The notes beneath the pieces are model-generated. The model was not told where the DNA came from, ran no database searches, and was given only the letters and a program-made list of their open reading frames with translations. From positions 1-23,519 of the forward strand of contig QXVZ01023677.1 of the NCBI GenBank assembly GCA_008931825.1: a DNA stretch of 23,519 bases, read 5' to 3'. Both the position numbers and the translations under genes were made by a program. Positions 1 through 10,772 of this stretch are shown piece after piece. The DNA comes from Phallusia fumigata. Lineage: Eukaryota; Chordata; Ascidiacea; Phlebobranchia; Ascidiidae. Numbering within the stretch: the first letter of the stretch is position 1; each line of letters opens with the position of its first letter.

Positions 1-2256
1 CGAGTGGCCAAGGGTCAAAGCAATTTAAACGCGTTGTTTGCGCACGCTAATGGGTCCGTCGTTGGAAGGGATTTGTAAAGCTTACTCTGCGGCAAAACAA
101 GGCTGCATTTGCGGCAAACCGGAAAACAAGAGACCGAAGTCTAAACAACATAAAGCCTCCACTTCGTAACCGCAAAGTTGCAGCGAATTGATTTGACCTT
201 GACAGAGGTTAGTCGTTGTAAGTGCATTACTTGATACCAGGAAAGTGCATGAGCGCAAGGTAGTTCTACGAAGGTTGTAATCTAATCAACTTTCCTGAAA
301 GTTTGTCGCCGGTCGCAGAAGTTTCCTGAGTCGGTTGCTGCCACAACTTGTAGATTGAGAATGATTTGAAGCTACCAGATTCGCTTGTTGCTTGTTCCCA
401 TAAACCAGCGTGCTGTTTGGGTCGTAATTAGATAATTGGGTTTCGGCATTTTGCGTAGGAGCCACAGAAAAAACAACAACAGTTTTGTTAAAAAGGCAGC
501 AGGTCTTGTCAGGTTCTTTGCAGAATCGGTAGAAATTTGCAAAAGTTGCAGTCAGCGTAGTAAGTAAAGCCTGACATTTTCCAAACAAGCAAATATATAG
601 TTTATAGATTTGACAAGAAGACATTAAAAACTTTTGAACATTACCTTACAGTCAGTAAGGGTTTCAAAGAATCAGGAGCAGGTAAAATCAACCAAGGAAT
701 AGAAGCAATTGATATAATGGCAAAACTTCTGTTGAGTATCGTAAATGCGACTCATTACCCAAGCAACAAAACTGACAATTGAATTCGTTACGCTTTCTAT
801 TATTGGCATCGAATCATCGGACCGGTTCCCCCGCACAAAATATACGCGGGTTATAATCGTTTAATCGTCCAATGTATAGGATTAGTTGAACGGGAGTTTA
901 TTGGCATTGTGGTTGGTTCACACGATAGTTGCAGGCAATCTACGGATCATGGCGACGGATTAGAAGAAGTTGGGGAAATGGATCGTCAGCACACGGTGGG
1001 ATACATTGCTTGCTCGCTGTGTTGCGCGATTCGCCTGATTGTTGGTAGTTAGTAGGTGGTATGACCGGAAGGTGGCGATGAGGTTGTTGGGTTGTAGTTG
1101 GTAGGAAGGTATGTGTAGTAAGCTCTTTACAGATCACCGTTTTACGAGGGTATATTTTTAGTTTTGTACGAAATGTTAGGTTTAAACCTTGTTTTAAGAT
1201 GCTGTTATGTAGTTAGCTGCGTTCGATGGTTTGGTATTTTTTTTATGTAGGGGTGTATGGGAACAGAAAAGGGTTGAAGTTGTTGAGTTCAACTTGTGTG
1301 TTGAATATTATTGGACGCGATTTGACAAACGACGATTGTGTTGTGTCGTTTTAAGTTGCTGCAAAATAAAGTCTTCTTTCGTAAACCATCCATTGCAACC
1401 TTTTAGATTTCGAAGTAGCGCATCTTAGGACCAGTTTAGGACATCTTAACTTTATGAAGGCAGTGGTGAAACATTGAATTGTGTAGTAGAAATGGTTGTT
1501 TCTTCCGAAATTATTGCACGAGGCTTAAAAACTGTGCATACTTTATAGATGCGAATGTTATGTATTGAAAGTGTGTCAGATTTACGCGAGACATTTTGAA
1601 ATTCGTGTGGAGACCAACGTGAAGGTTTGACGTGATAAAATTCACAGACACCCTCTGTGGTTTAAGATCTTATCTTGCGGTGTTGATGGCACATAATATC
1701 GAGTGTGTTTTGAAACTAACAAAAACTTGCTGGTTACCTAGATTGTCCCACACGAAATATCATCCCCATTCTGTTTAATTTGATCAAAAATAGCCCCGAA
1801 AACTTGTTTACAGTGAATACATTGTATTGCAAACATTTTAACAGTCGCGGTTGTCATCATCAGTATGTATTGCTTAAATTACATGATGATGAGAAGTTTA
1901 AAACCGTGCCTTGTATACTTAAGTGCAAAAAATATGTTTACTTGCCATTTGCAAAATTTGACAATTATACTTTGCTAGTTTGTTACAAGGCAAATTAGGG
2001 AAGCTAATTTTCCAGCGGCTCTGCATGATCGGATTACTGCAAGCGTTTTGCCGTGTTAGATTCAATCGATTATCGAAAAAGCAAGCTGCTATTAGTCTGA
2101 GTAAAAGTGCTATAGAGCAGACGAGAAAAATCCAAGCGACCAAAACGAGACTACTCGGCAATGCGACGGAATTAAGGCGAAGTCAAATTGAATTACCTGT
2201 CGAGATACGTTGCTCGGGACAAAAGAAACTCTAGTGGTGTGTCTCTTCTTGCGCAG
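1..2256. other. Upstream region with no recognised gene
   Basis: I find no exon here that I can assign to a protein family on either strand. Short open frames exist (for example minus strand 286-624 and 940-1137, plus strand 1780-1998), but none has family motifs or a convincing run of splice sites. Stretch 1030-1130 is strongly G/T-rich on the plus strand. A dispersed repeat copy lies at 1801-1866. Vertebrate NAV proteins are far longer than the part encoded downstream, so upstream NAV exons or the NAV promoter could lie here or before the window, but nothing seen here proves it. Confidence 0.5.
1801..1866 (+). repeat. Dispersed repeat, copy A
   Basis: This stretch resembles 5653-5716 (about 80% by eye). 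The shared core is a run reading AACTTGT, then GTGAATACATTGTA, TGCAAAC, and a segment ending GTTG.CATCAT. The second copy lies in a NAV intron. The similarity fades on both sides and I see no terminal inverted repeats, so the class of element is unknown. Confidence 0.6.
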
Positions 2257-5200
2257 GACGGCAGACGATCGATTGCTAGGCAAGAAAAACAATACGAGAG
2301 TGATACTCGAGACATGGAGAGCTCGTTCGGTGAAGAGAAGGAGTTGGACAAGTTGCGAAAAACCATCGAGGATTTGAGAGCTAAGGCGGAGAGAAGTGGA
2401 AACTTTGCTCCCCACACGAGCACCCCTAATGGTGGAAACGTGTTCTTCCCTGATGTGAAGAGCAGTGTTGGGTCTGCGCATGTGCAAAGCGATGGCTCAT
2501 ATTCGTCATCATCGGATGGAGGAAGTCATTGGGGTTCGAACCCAAGGCATTACGGTAAATTTGTTTTTATCTGTTTCTTCTTTAAATGCTTTGCACCTTC
2601 AAATACTTTAAGTCAAAATACTTTACATAATCATGTTTTAACAAAGTCATCTCAAAGCCAAGAAAGTTTGAAATCTGTGGTTGTTTTGGGAAGGAAAATA
2701 TTAAGTTTCGGTTGTCATCAATGTATTTATTTTCTTCTTTCCAGATCCGCTGTCGCCAAATGCGAGTAAGCGAGTCTCATCCGGAAGTCTATCGAGCATG
2801 AGTTCCCACGCGAGTCACTCGAGCGTATCGTCATCCAGCTCAGGAAGTAGTGGTGACAATGAACAAAGGAAGGAAGCGAAAAAGAAGAGATGGGTGAGAG
2901 TGAGATTTCAACTCGAATCTTACCGCTTAAAAGCCCCAAATATACCGAATCCAACCTCTTGAAACTTAAAAAAAGATCCGACCAAACTGAGAAAGCAACC
3001 CACCACTTATCTCAGCATCTAGTTATCTTAGACCAAACCCAAAACTGCAAAAAACGCACAATTCTGAACGATTTGCAGCAAACAAAATGCATTACTCTGA
3101 AAACTCCCTCGATCAGCTTTGACCTCTGCGCGTTCACACTGGGGCGCGCCTTGGCCGCAAAAACCGCAGACAAAGATAATGCGAGGTGCGACGGTCGATG
3201 TGGAGGATCGTATAACCATAAATGGAGATGGTCGCTATCTAATGCTTGCCGTGCCGAATATTGCTAGGGGATATTGGATTAGCAATGATCCCTTATAAAC
3301 CCCTTAGTGAAGGTTAGGGGGCAGGCAGAGGTGGAATTGGGGAAATTAAATTCGCTGGTGCCTTGCGTGGTCGGCATCATGAGGCATAAAGTTCGTGAAG
3401 AGGTTGATAAGTTTAGGACGCTAAAAAAATCCTCGAAATAAAGAATGTGGCATGGTAAACGTACTGGTGCTGTTAGGCACACTACTCTTCTTGCAACGTA
3501 AAGCGTTACTTTACTTTTCACCTGGCTAAAACGAAAATGAAATACTTTTCTTTATCGAAATTGAATTTCGCGAGTCATTTCCAGCCACCCGAGGTTATGG
3601 GGATTCAGTTTTAAGATGTTGATATACTATTATATCGGTGCATTTAGTTTGGCCAAACTGGAAATGTGTGTTTTGTCACAACCATACATATTTTGGATAC
3701 TGATTTTGTTTTAGGATACTGATTCAATAATCTCAATATATTTTCATCAGCTTCCATTGAAATCAGCTTTCTCACGTGGTAGCAAGTCGTCACAGTCGAG
3801 TGGAATTCAGGAATTTACAGACGGCGAAGATTCGGGGTGTCCGATATCACCCACCACTTCTCGGAGGATTCTACACAACCCCAGGTACGTAGGGGTTACT
3901 TGAGGTCAAAATCGTGGGGTTTACCTAAGGTCAAAAATGTTGTTGACCTTTCAACTCGGGTCACACATTCGTCTTAGGTTAATGGAATTAAAAAACGAGA
4001 CAAAAACGTGAAAAAAGTCAAAGGGCATCCAGGGGTTTTGATACTTTAACATATAAACAGCAAAAAAGTGGAAACATTTAACAGGAGATGTAGTGGCATT
4101 GATTGTGACACAGCCTTAATGCCATACATATTCGGAGAAGGACTTTCAGAACCTTCAACATCCAATTACAAAAGTCGGTAGGACAGAAAATCGGATTAAA
4201 TAACAAAAAACTAATCTCCCACTAATGCAATTGTAATGACTAGTGAACCAGATGGAACAAGTGCAATGTAGGGTCATAATTCGATTAATTGCATTTAAAT
4301 TTATAAACCGATGGGATTATTCAACAAGTAACAAATTAATCAACCAATAAAAACAGAAGATTGCAACCATAGTTTTTGCAACAAAATTCATGCGTCTCGT
4401 CAAAGAATCAAATGTTGGTTGTTGCTGTTTTTGGAAATTAAGACAAAAAAAAGTATTTCATAACTTTTGTTGGCCATCGAAAGAGGAAAGTTGTTTGCCA
4501 AAGTGTATTAATCACGACGTCAATTCGTTACAAACCGTTTTCCTAGTAGTTGATAAGATTTTTGATGCATGAGATGGTATTACATGAGTGCTACTGATAA
4601 ATTCAGGCTTACGTCGCCGAAAACTGTCGAGATAACGATTTATATATTTTCAATAAACCTTTCTGTTTCCAGCCTCGGTCTAACCCCGCGCGACGGTCGA
4701 ATCTCGTACGACGAAATCCTCCACGTGGTTCAGGAGAAAGACCGAAAGTTGACTGACGTCAGACTTGCCGCTCTTACGTCACAACATCAACTTCATCAGC
4801 TTCAGGATCAGATCGTTCAAATGCAGGTGGGCAAACTCATGGTTTTTGCCAGCTCTGGAATCTACGGGTTATGCTGCCCATCGGCATTTGCTTTCCCGTT
4901 TCGTGGCAGTAATAAATCGCAAATTTTCAGGAAGAAATTACTTTGAGGTCAAAGCAAAATCCAGAAGGGAAAATTATAGTGGTAGAAAAAACTTAGTTAT
5001 AAGTTACAAAGGGTCTGTATAAAATTGCTAACCACACAGCACAAGCAAAACTTTTAGCGAGATTACACACTTTACAGAAGGACCTGCAAGTTACACGTTA
5101 ATGCTGTCTAGGTGGTAGAATTAGGACTTTGAAACCTCACATGGAAGTACCACTCAAAAGAAATTGTTAAGCTGCCGGAATAGAAGATTTTTTAGTACCA

Positions 5201-8200
5201 AGTTGAAAGAATAAAAACAATCATTCCTCCCTTTTTTAGCACGAGATGCAACTGCTCCGAATGGAGAACGAACGTCTCCAGTCACGTGTTACAAGTCCTG
5301 ATTACGTCACAAACACTTTGACGTCAAGCCGCTCGACGTTGAGAAGACAAAACACAACCGATCTCGCCCCCTACAGAGATGAAAAACTTAGCTCAAGTGC
5401 GCCACCTGAGGAGCTATGCCTCCCTGGATTGCCCAGACTAGGTTAGTGCTGGTGTGATGTGCATTTGTTTTCGAATAAACTGAAAAAAAACAACACAGAC
5501 TTGAAGAGTAACTTCATTAAAAACAGAACTTCCAGAGAACTTGTATATAGTGAATACATTGTATTGCAAACNTGTGCATTTGTTTTCGAATAAACTGAAA
5601 AAGACAAAACACAGACTTGAAGAGTAACTTAATTAAAAACATAACTGCCAGCGAACTTGTATATAGTGAATACATTGTAATGCAAACGTTTCAACAACCG
5701 CTGTTGCCATCATGTATTTTAAAAAAGTTTTGAGTATTTAATGAGCCTACAACAGGTCTCATCATTATCTGAGCTTTGCAAGAAATGAATAACCCTATTA
5801 AAAAACACAGTCGAACCTAAAGAGCCTCTAGTTAATAACCCTTTGTTTACAGATTGCTGTAAAATCCACCGCCTGGTGTCACCAGGGAGCGAGGAAGAGG
5901 GTGCGCAGTTGAGGTTTGTGGTTCGAACCTCGGGGACGCCAAAAGTCGCTTCGTCACAATCAAGAAACGAACTTCTGATAGGAAGTGTCCCTGTTCCGAG
6001 AAAGGCAAGCTGGGATGACCTGGACAGGAAGACCAGCGAAATATTTCTGGTCAGTTTTTCACTCAGTTCAGCAGTTTTTTACTCTGATCTTAAGACTCTT
6101 TAATTATTGTGAAGTTACTTGGAGACTTCGCTATTAAGATTAGTAACGTTGACCGTAATCCCAATTGCTTAAACATCATTTTTTTAAAGACAATGATAGC
6201 CAAGTTTAACTGAACGACAATCTTTTCATTTGCGTGCTTCTCCTAACACACAAAATGTCCCTTGTGCTCGAACAGCAACGGCATTCATGTTACAGGAATA
6301 TTGTCGTTGTGTGGACGGAGACAGTAGGTTGGGATTATCGACAACCAGCATCGCTTTCTACAAGGTCGGGGAGCAAGCTCGGATACCGGGTTCCTCCCCA
6401 CCTGAACTGCTTCCATGTGCTTTCATCATCGGTGACGTCAACACCGTCGAGATCTCGTTGAAAGGTTGGTTCGGTCAAAATGTGAACAAAGATATTCAGG
6501 CTTTGTTGCTGAAGTACTGACTGTTTTGCTTGTGGGTATCGCAGACTTAAAGTGGCAAAAAAAATCCGACCAACGTGAGACAAAATACAAATCTATTATA
6601 AAACAGCCTTGATATCTTCGGGTTTTAAAACTGATCTAATGAAAACGTGGTAACGCATTTGTTAACACTTCAACCTATTTGTGGGAACATACATCTACAA
6701 TCAAACAGTCGGGCGAAAATTCCAAAGGTCGTACAGTACGGGATTTCAACACCAAACCAAACCTTTACATGTCTACAAGTTGCTAACATTTCATTTTACG
6801 GTCTTCAGACGCTGCATGTGGGTCAGTGGACCTCCTTGCATTCAGCACCTTGATACCGAAGGACATGTTGCTTCGATATGTGAACGATGTCATGCACCAC
6901 AAGCGGATCATGCTTCACGGACCATCGGGAACTGGAAAAAGCTCACTCGCTCACAGGTATGCGTACAAGTGGAAAAGTAGGTTTTGAGATGCAGGAAAAA
7001 TGCAAAACTTATTACAATCTCAGTTTGTATTGAGTCATGTGTCCTGGCAACAACGATCTGGCAATTACCCAGTTTTGCACGTAAAACATTGATTTAATTA
7101 TATCTACAGCCTAGCGCACCACCTAGTGACAAGAGTACGAAGAAACCTTGATCCATGCAAGATGATTTTCATCTACGATGTAAAGCAAAAAGGACAACAG
7201 GCGAGTCAAAGTTTTATCCAAATCACAAAAACTGATATAACGAATATTTGGAGTTAAAAATTCAAATTTGCAAAAAAAGGCTTGTTATGGGCAGAACAGA
7301 CTTGGCACTTGACGTACAACACAAACAAGAAGCGACCATTACAATAACTTATTCGCCAAAAATAACATTTCATGTCGCTTTTGCAGGAACTTCAAAACTA
7401 CCTGAAAAACATCTCTGATATTTGTGGTCATACGTCATCAAGCAACGTCATCACCGTACCTCACGTCATCATTGTTGAAAACATGCATCTAGTGACATCA
7501 CTGAAGGACATGTTCGCCCCCTTGTTTGAACTCCCAGATGACGTCAACTGTCCTTACGTCATAGGTGAGTTACAATGTCTCTATGACCAAACATTTATGT
7601 TGAGTCTCATTTAGAATTCAGCGCTATTAATCTGTTTGTTTGCGACGCAGGCACCATTCTACAGGGCAAGGCACAAGATAAGATGGCCGACGACTGCCGG
7701 AACGAATTCACGTGGATCTCATGCACCAACAGCAGTTCGCATGTAAAGGATTACCTCGGCAGATTCCTCAGGTAAAACATCAAAATTAAAAAACATCTTC
7801 ACAATGCAAAACTATCAACAGATGCTGTATTGTGGAGCTAAGTTTCGAAACAGTCAGTTTTAAAAGTTTACGTCTTGTTAGTTTTGGAAAATATTTGCCA
7901 AATGATTCAGCAATTGCGCTCTCCTCATATTAGTCATCCGGAAAGTAGAATTTACATCAAGACTTGGTGACCCTAACTTTTAATTACCTGCGCTTTACAG
8001 GAGGGCGGTGATAGAACATGAGATATCCGGGCAACAAAACGATGAAGACGAATTCCAGAACACATTACGTGTAATCACGTGGTTGCCTCTCTGCTGGCAC
8101 CACGTGAACAGATGTTTGGAGTCACAATGTCCGACAGATGTCACTATAGGTACAGTGTGTGTATGTAACGTTGGAACCAGTTTATGTTTTTTTTAGTTGT

Positions 8201-9768
8201 TTTCTGTACTTTTTTCACATTGCTGTAATGCAGTTGTTTTTATTTTTTCGCTCATTACCCGTTTTTACTTGGACCAAATTTCTATTTTTCTACGCACTTT
8301 TACAGGGCCCAGAGTGTTCGCGTCCTGTCCTCCCGACTTTTACGCCTCCTGTACGTGGTTCGTGCAAGTTTGGAACCACGTCATCGCTCCCTACGTCATA
8401 ACGGCTATCAGACGTATCCGCCAATCACAGAAGAGCGATACCAATCACGTGACCTGGAAGGACCCGGCGGAGTGGGTGATTGACAGGTGGGCAGACTGAG
8501 TTTCACAACGGGGAAATATTTAAGTTATGTTGGGGTTCTAAGCTTGCCAACAGATTTAAGCATAAAAATAAAAGTATTTTGTTTTACAAAAAGGAGATCG
8601 AGAAGCACAAAACTATACTTGTATTGTAAAAATATTCCTCACAACTTCATTATTTTTCGTAAGAAACTATGAAAACAGCCCGAAATGCCTCTTAAATAAA
8701 TTTGTAAAACTTCGTTGCAATAACGTACGACGTGTAACATAGTGTTTCACATTATGCGCATTCAAACGTGCAGCAATCTAACANCTCTCTGCTGGCACCA
8801 CGTGAACAGATGTTTGGAGTCACAATGTCCGACAGATGTCACTATAGGTACAGTGTGTGTATGTAACGTTGGAACCAGTTTATGTTTTTTTTAGTTGTTT
8901 TCTGTACTTTTTTCACATTGCTGTAATGCAGTTGTTTTTATTTTTTCGCTCATTACCCGTTTTTACTTGGACCAAATTTCTATTTTTCTACGCACTTTTA
9001 CAGGGCCCAGAGTGTTCGCGTCCTGTCCTCCCGACTTTTACGCCTCCTGTACGTGGTTCGTGCAAGTTTGGAACCACGTCATCGCTCCCTACGTCATAAC
9101 GGCCATCAGACGTATCCGCCAATCACAGAAGAGCGATACCAATCACGTGACCTGGAAGGACCCGGCGGAGTGGGTGATTGACAGGTGGGCAGACTGAGTT
9201 TCACAACGGGGAAATATTTAAGTTATGTTGGGGTTCTAAGCTTGCCAACAGATTTAAGCATAAAAATAAAAGTATTTTGTGTTACGAAAAGGAGATCGGA
9301 AGCACAAAACTATACTTTACAACTTCGATATTTTTCGTAACAAACTTTGAAATCAACCCGAAACGCCTCTCAAAAAAATTTATAAAACTTTGTCGCAACA
9401 ACGTACGACGTGTAACAGATGTGTTTCACATTATGCGCATTCAAACGTGCAGCAACCTAACAACCAATCAACTTCGCAGCTTTCCGTGGAACGCGAGCGA
9501 CATGGGTTGCGACAACACGTTGCGATTGAAGAGAATCACAGACGACGATCTCAACACACCACCAGTCCCGCCACGCACCGATCTGGTGGCGCCAAAGAGC
9601 AGCACCGCCGCACCCAACCCGAACCACATAGAGAACATACGCGCCACGCACCAGCGATTATCGTCCGGTGACGTATTTAACGGTTCCTCGGCGGAGGAAT
9701 ACCAAGTGTGGCACAAACAAAATAGTCCGGTGACGTCACCGAGCAAAAGCGCACGAATTAGCCGCTGA
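2257..9768 (+). CDS. NAV: Neuron navigator (NAV/unc-53 family), C-terminal part with AAA domain
   Basis: NAV proteins bind the cytoskeleton and guide cell and axon migration. The exons I can join are 2257-2554, 2745-2893, 3751-3884, 4673-4826, 5240-5441, 5853-6049, 6296-6464, 6809-6956, 7110-7200, 7387-7564, 7651-7771, 8001-8149, 8306-8486 (second copy 9004-9184) and 9480-9768. All phases agree, giving about 819 codons. In order they encode a short coiled coil (KELDKLRKTIEDLRAKAE), a Ser-rich stretch, a basic segment, a second coiled coil (4673-5300) and the NAV AAA module. The P-loop GPSGTGKSS is at 6919-6945, a Walker B-like VIIVEN at 7465-7482, and GRFLRR spans the 7771/8001 junction. WKDPAEWVID followed by SFPWNAS matches the end of the vertebrate AAA domain. 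The Ser/Pro-rich tail (9500-9765) is not recognisably conserved. The 5' limit is uncertain: 2257 follows a good acceptor (CTTCTTGCGCAG), the first in-frame ATG after it is at 2314, and no upstream donor fits. Either upstream exons are missing or the transcript starts there, possibly by spliced-leader addition. Confidence 0.92.
2894..3750 (+). other. NAV intron 2
   Basis: This 857-base intron has GTGAGA at its donor and TTCATCAG at its acceptor. It contains an open stretch (2890-3267) continuing from the exon, but that has no family resemblance. I see no repeat with clear ends and no RNA gene in it. Confidence 0.7.
3885..4672 (+). other. NAV intron 3
   Basis: The intron starts GTACGTAGG and ends TTTCTGTTTCCAG. 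It is AT-rich and I see no gene or element in it. Exon phase across it is 2 to 2: AG from the upstream exon plus C makes Ser. Confidence 0.75.
4827..5239 (+). other. NAV intron 4
   Basis: The donor is GTGGGC and the acceptor TTTTTTAG. It interrupts the coiled coil between ...QDQIVQMQ and HEMQLLRMENERLQ without changing the heptad-like pattern. Nothing else is recognised in it. Confidence 0.75.
5458..5687 (+). repeat. Duplicated intron segment around N 5572 (allelic join)
   Basis: Positions 5458-5571 and 5573-5687 are two versions of the same sequence, separated by a single N. They share the same order of motifs (TGTGCATTTGTTTTCGAATA at the start, GTGAATACATTGTA near the end) with scattered substitutions and a small indel. 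It lies in the intron after the exon ending at 5441. The pattern is that of two haplotype contigs joined end to end with their overlap kept, rather than a biological tandem repeat. Confidence 0.8.
5653..5716 (+). repeat. Dispersed repeat, copy B
   Basis: This is the second copy of the repeat at 1801-1866. A partial third version, cut by the N, is at 5537-5571 and is an allele of this one. The segment continues to about 5790 with text that is not clearly matched in copy A. Confidence 0.6.
7201..7386 (+). other. GC-AG intron in the NAV AAA domain
   Basis: The upstream exon ends ...GGACAACAG and the intron begins GCGAGT, a GC donor. The acceptor is CTTTTGCAG at 7386. Joining 7200 to 7387 gives a phase-0 junction in which IYDVKQKGQQ is followed by ELQNYLKNI. 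As far as I recall the vertebrate NAV sequence, this aligns without a gap. The nearest GT (7204-7205) would shift the frame. Confidence 0.85.
8087..9462 (+). repeat. Duplicated NAV segment around N 8784 (allelic join)
   Basis: Positions 8087-8783 and 8785-9462 are two copies of the same stretch: the end of one exon, an intron, the 181-base exon (8306-8486 and 9004-9184) and part of the next intron. The two 181-base exons differ by one synonymous change (GCT/GCC Ala). The following intron differs by many substitutions and indels of up to about 20 bases. Keeping both exon copies would break the frame (phase 1 in, phase 2 out), and either copy alone restores it. This supports two retained haplotypes rather than a gene duplication. 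Confidence 0.85.
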
Positions 9769-10157
9769 ATTTTGTTCGAATTTTATTGTTGTGTCGTGAA
9801 TCGTTTTGCTTTGACGCGCGTAGATGCTTGCGTGCGTCGGCATGGTGCGAAGTTAAAAACAGACGTCATTCATTTTGATATGTCTGTTACAAGTGGACCG
9901 GTTCTACCAAAAGCGCCACTGTTGAACATCACCACGCCGATGTATTTTGTTCCATTTTACGTTGTTTTTTAAAGTATTTTTTGCCACAACGAAGAGTGAC
10001 CGCTTTACGTGGAGTACCTCAATCTACATTGTATCGTGTTTTTCTACGTGGCCTTCATGTCGGCTGTGACCAATGCTTAAAACAACGTCAGTACATCCAC
10101 CACAATTGTACCGCAGCTTTCAAATATTATGGCTGCTCATTATGCTTCACGCAAAAT

Positions 10158-10306
10158 GAAAGCGGGTTTCGTAACGAGCTTTGTGCAGTCAACTGCGGCG
10201 ATTGACAAATCCACTTTTCGATCTACGGTGCACGTCATACAAAGACATAAGCTTCCAGCCTGCTTAGCTACGGTTGATTGCACGAAGCTAGTTGAAGCGC
10301 GCTTAC
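10158..10306. repeat. Imperfect inverted repeat in the NAV 3' UTR
   Basis: The left arm 10158-10199 matches the reverse complement of 10267-10306 at roughly 74% with one two-base gap. Shared blocks are AAGCG, AGCTT, GTGCA and TCAAC. The spacer is about 67 bases. As a result both strands encode similar short peptides here (TSFVQST on each strand). It could be a transcript hairpin or a remnant of a small inverted-repeat element. Confidence 0.6.
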
Positions 10307-10766
10307 ACCTGCTTGCAACAATATTACAGCAAACATTAACGCAAGCTGCTTGGCGCCAACTAGCGGTCAAATTCACGCCTGTGTACAAAACTATTGTTGC
10401 TTCTTTCTCAACTGTGCTTTGTCGTTTCTCACGTGTTCAACCGCTTGGTGCGCTGTTTCCCCCCTCTGCATGTCACGCGAGTGCAGTAAACCGTGACGGA
10501 AATGATTTTGACAAAGCCTTTCTCGTGCTTTTATTTTTCCTCTTGTGTTTTTTCGTAGCTCTGTTGTATGCCTCGGCGTTGTAAAATATAAAGAAGCCAA
10601 TCGCAGATTGAAACCAGAGCAAGAGTTATGGAATTTATTTTGACACAGTTTAAAGACCTTCGCATTCAGCTCATTGGATAATGGATTGTGGTCATGTCAA
10701 AGAATTTATATTTCACGAATGAATTGTAAGATTTTTATAATCTCATTCGTTTGACATTTCAAAGCA

Positions 10767-10772
10767 AATAAA
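10767..10772 (+). terminator. Polyadenylation signal AATAAA for NAV
   Basis: This is a canonical AATAAA about 1 kb after the NAV stop and about 290 bases before the end of the convergent NOL8-like coding region. No downstream GU-rich element was verified. Confidence 0.5.

Noticed and set aside
286..1137. Minus-strand open frames at 286-624 and 940-1137 as genes
   Set aside because: No family resemblance, no convincing splice sites, and the second lacks an ATG start.
2016..2234. Upstream NAV exon with acceptor TTTTCCAG at 2015
   Set aside because: The best donor in range (GTAAAA at 2101) would put a TGA stop in the required frame, and no other donor is convincing.
2188..2256. Start of the NAV frame at 2188
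   Set aside because: The codon at 2188 is TTG, not ATG, and a good splice acceptor ends at 2256 in the right phase.
5920..5929. B-box-like GGTTCGAACC, and a similar palindrome at 2532-2543
   Set aside because: Both lie in well-supported NAV coding exons and have no A-box at the right distance; chance matches.
8087..9462. Genuine tandem exon duplication in NAV
   Set aside because: Exon phases are incompatible with including both copies, the first copy ends at an N, and the same pattern recurs at two other N positions.
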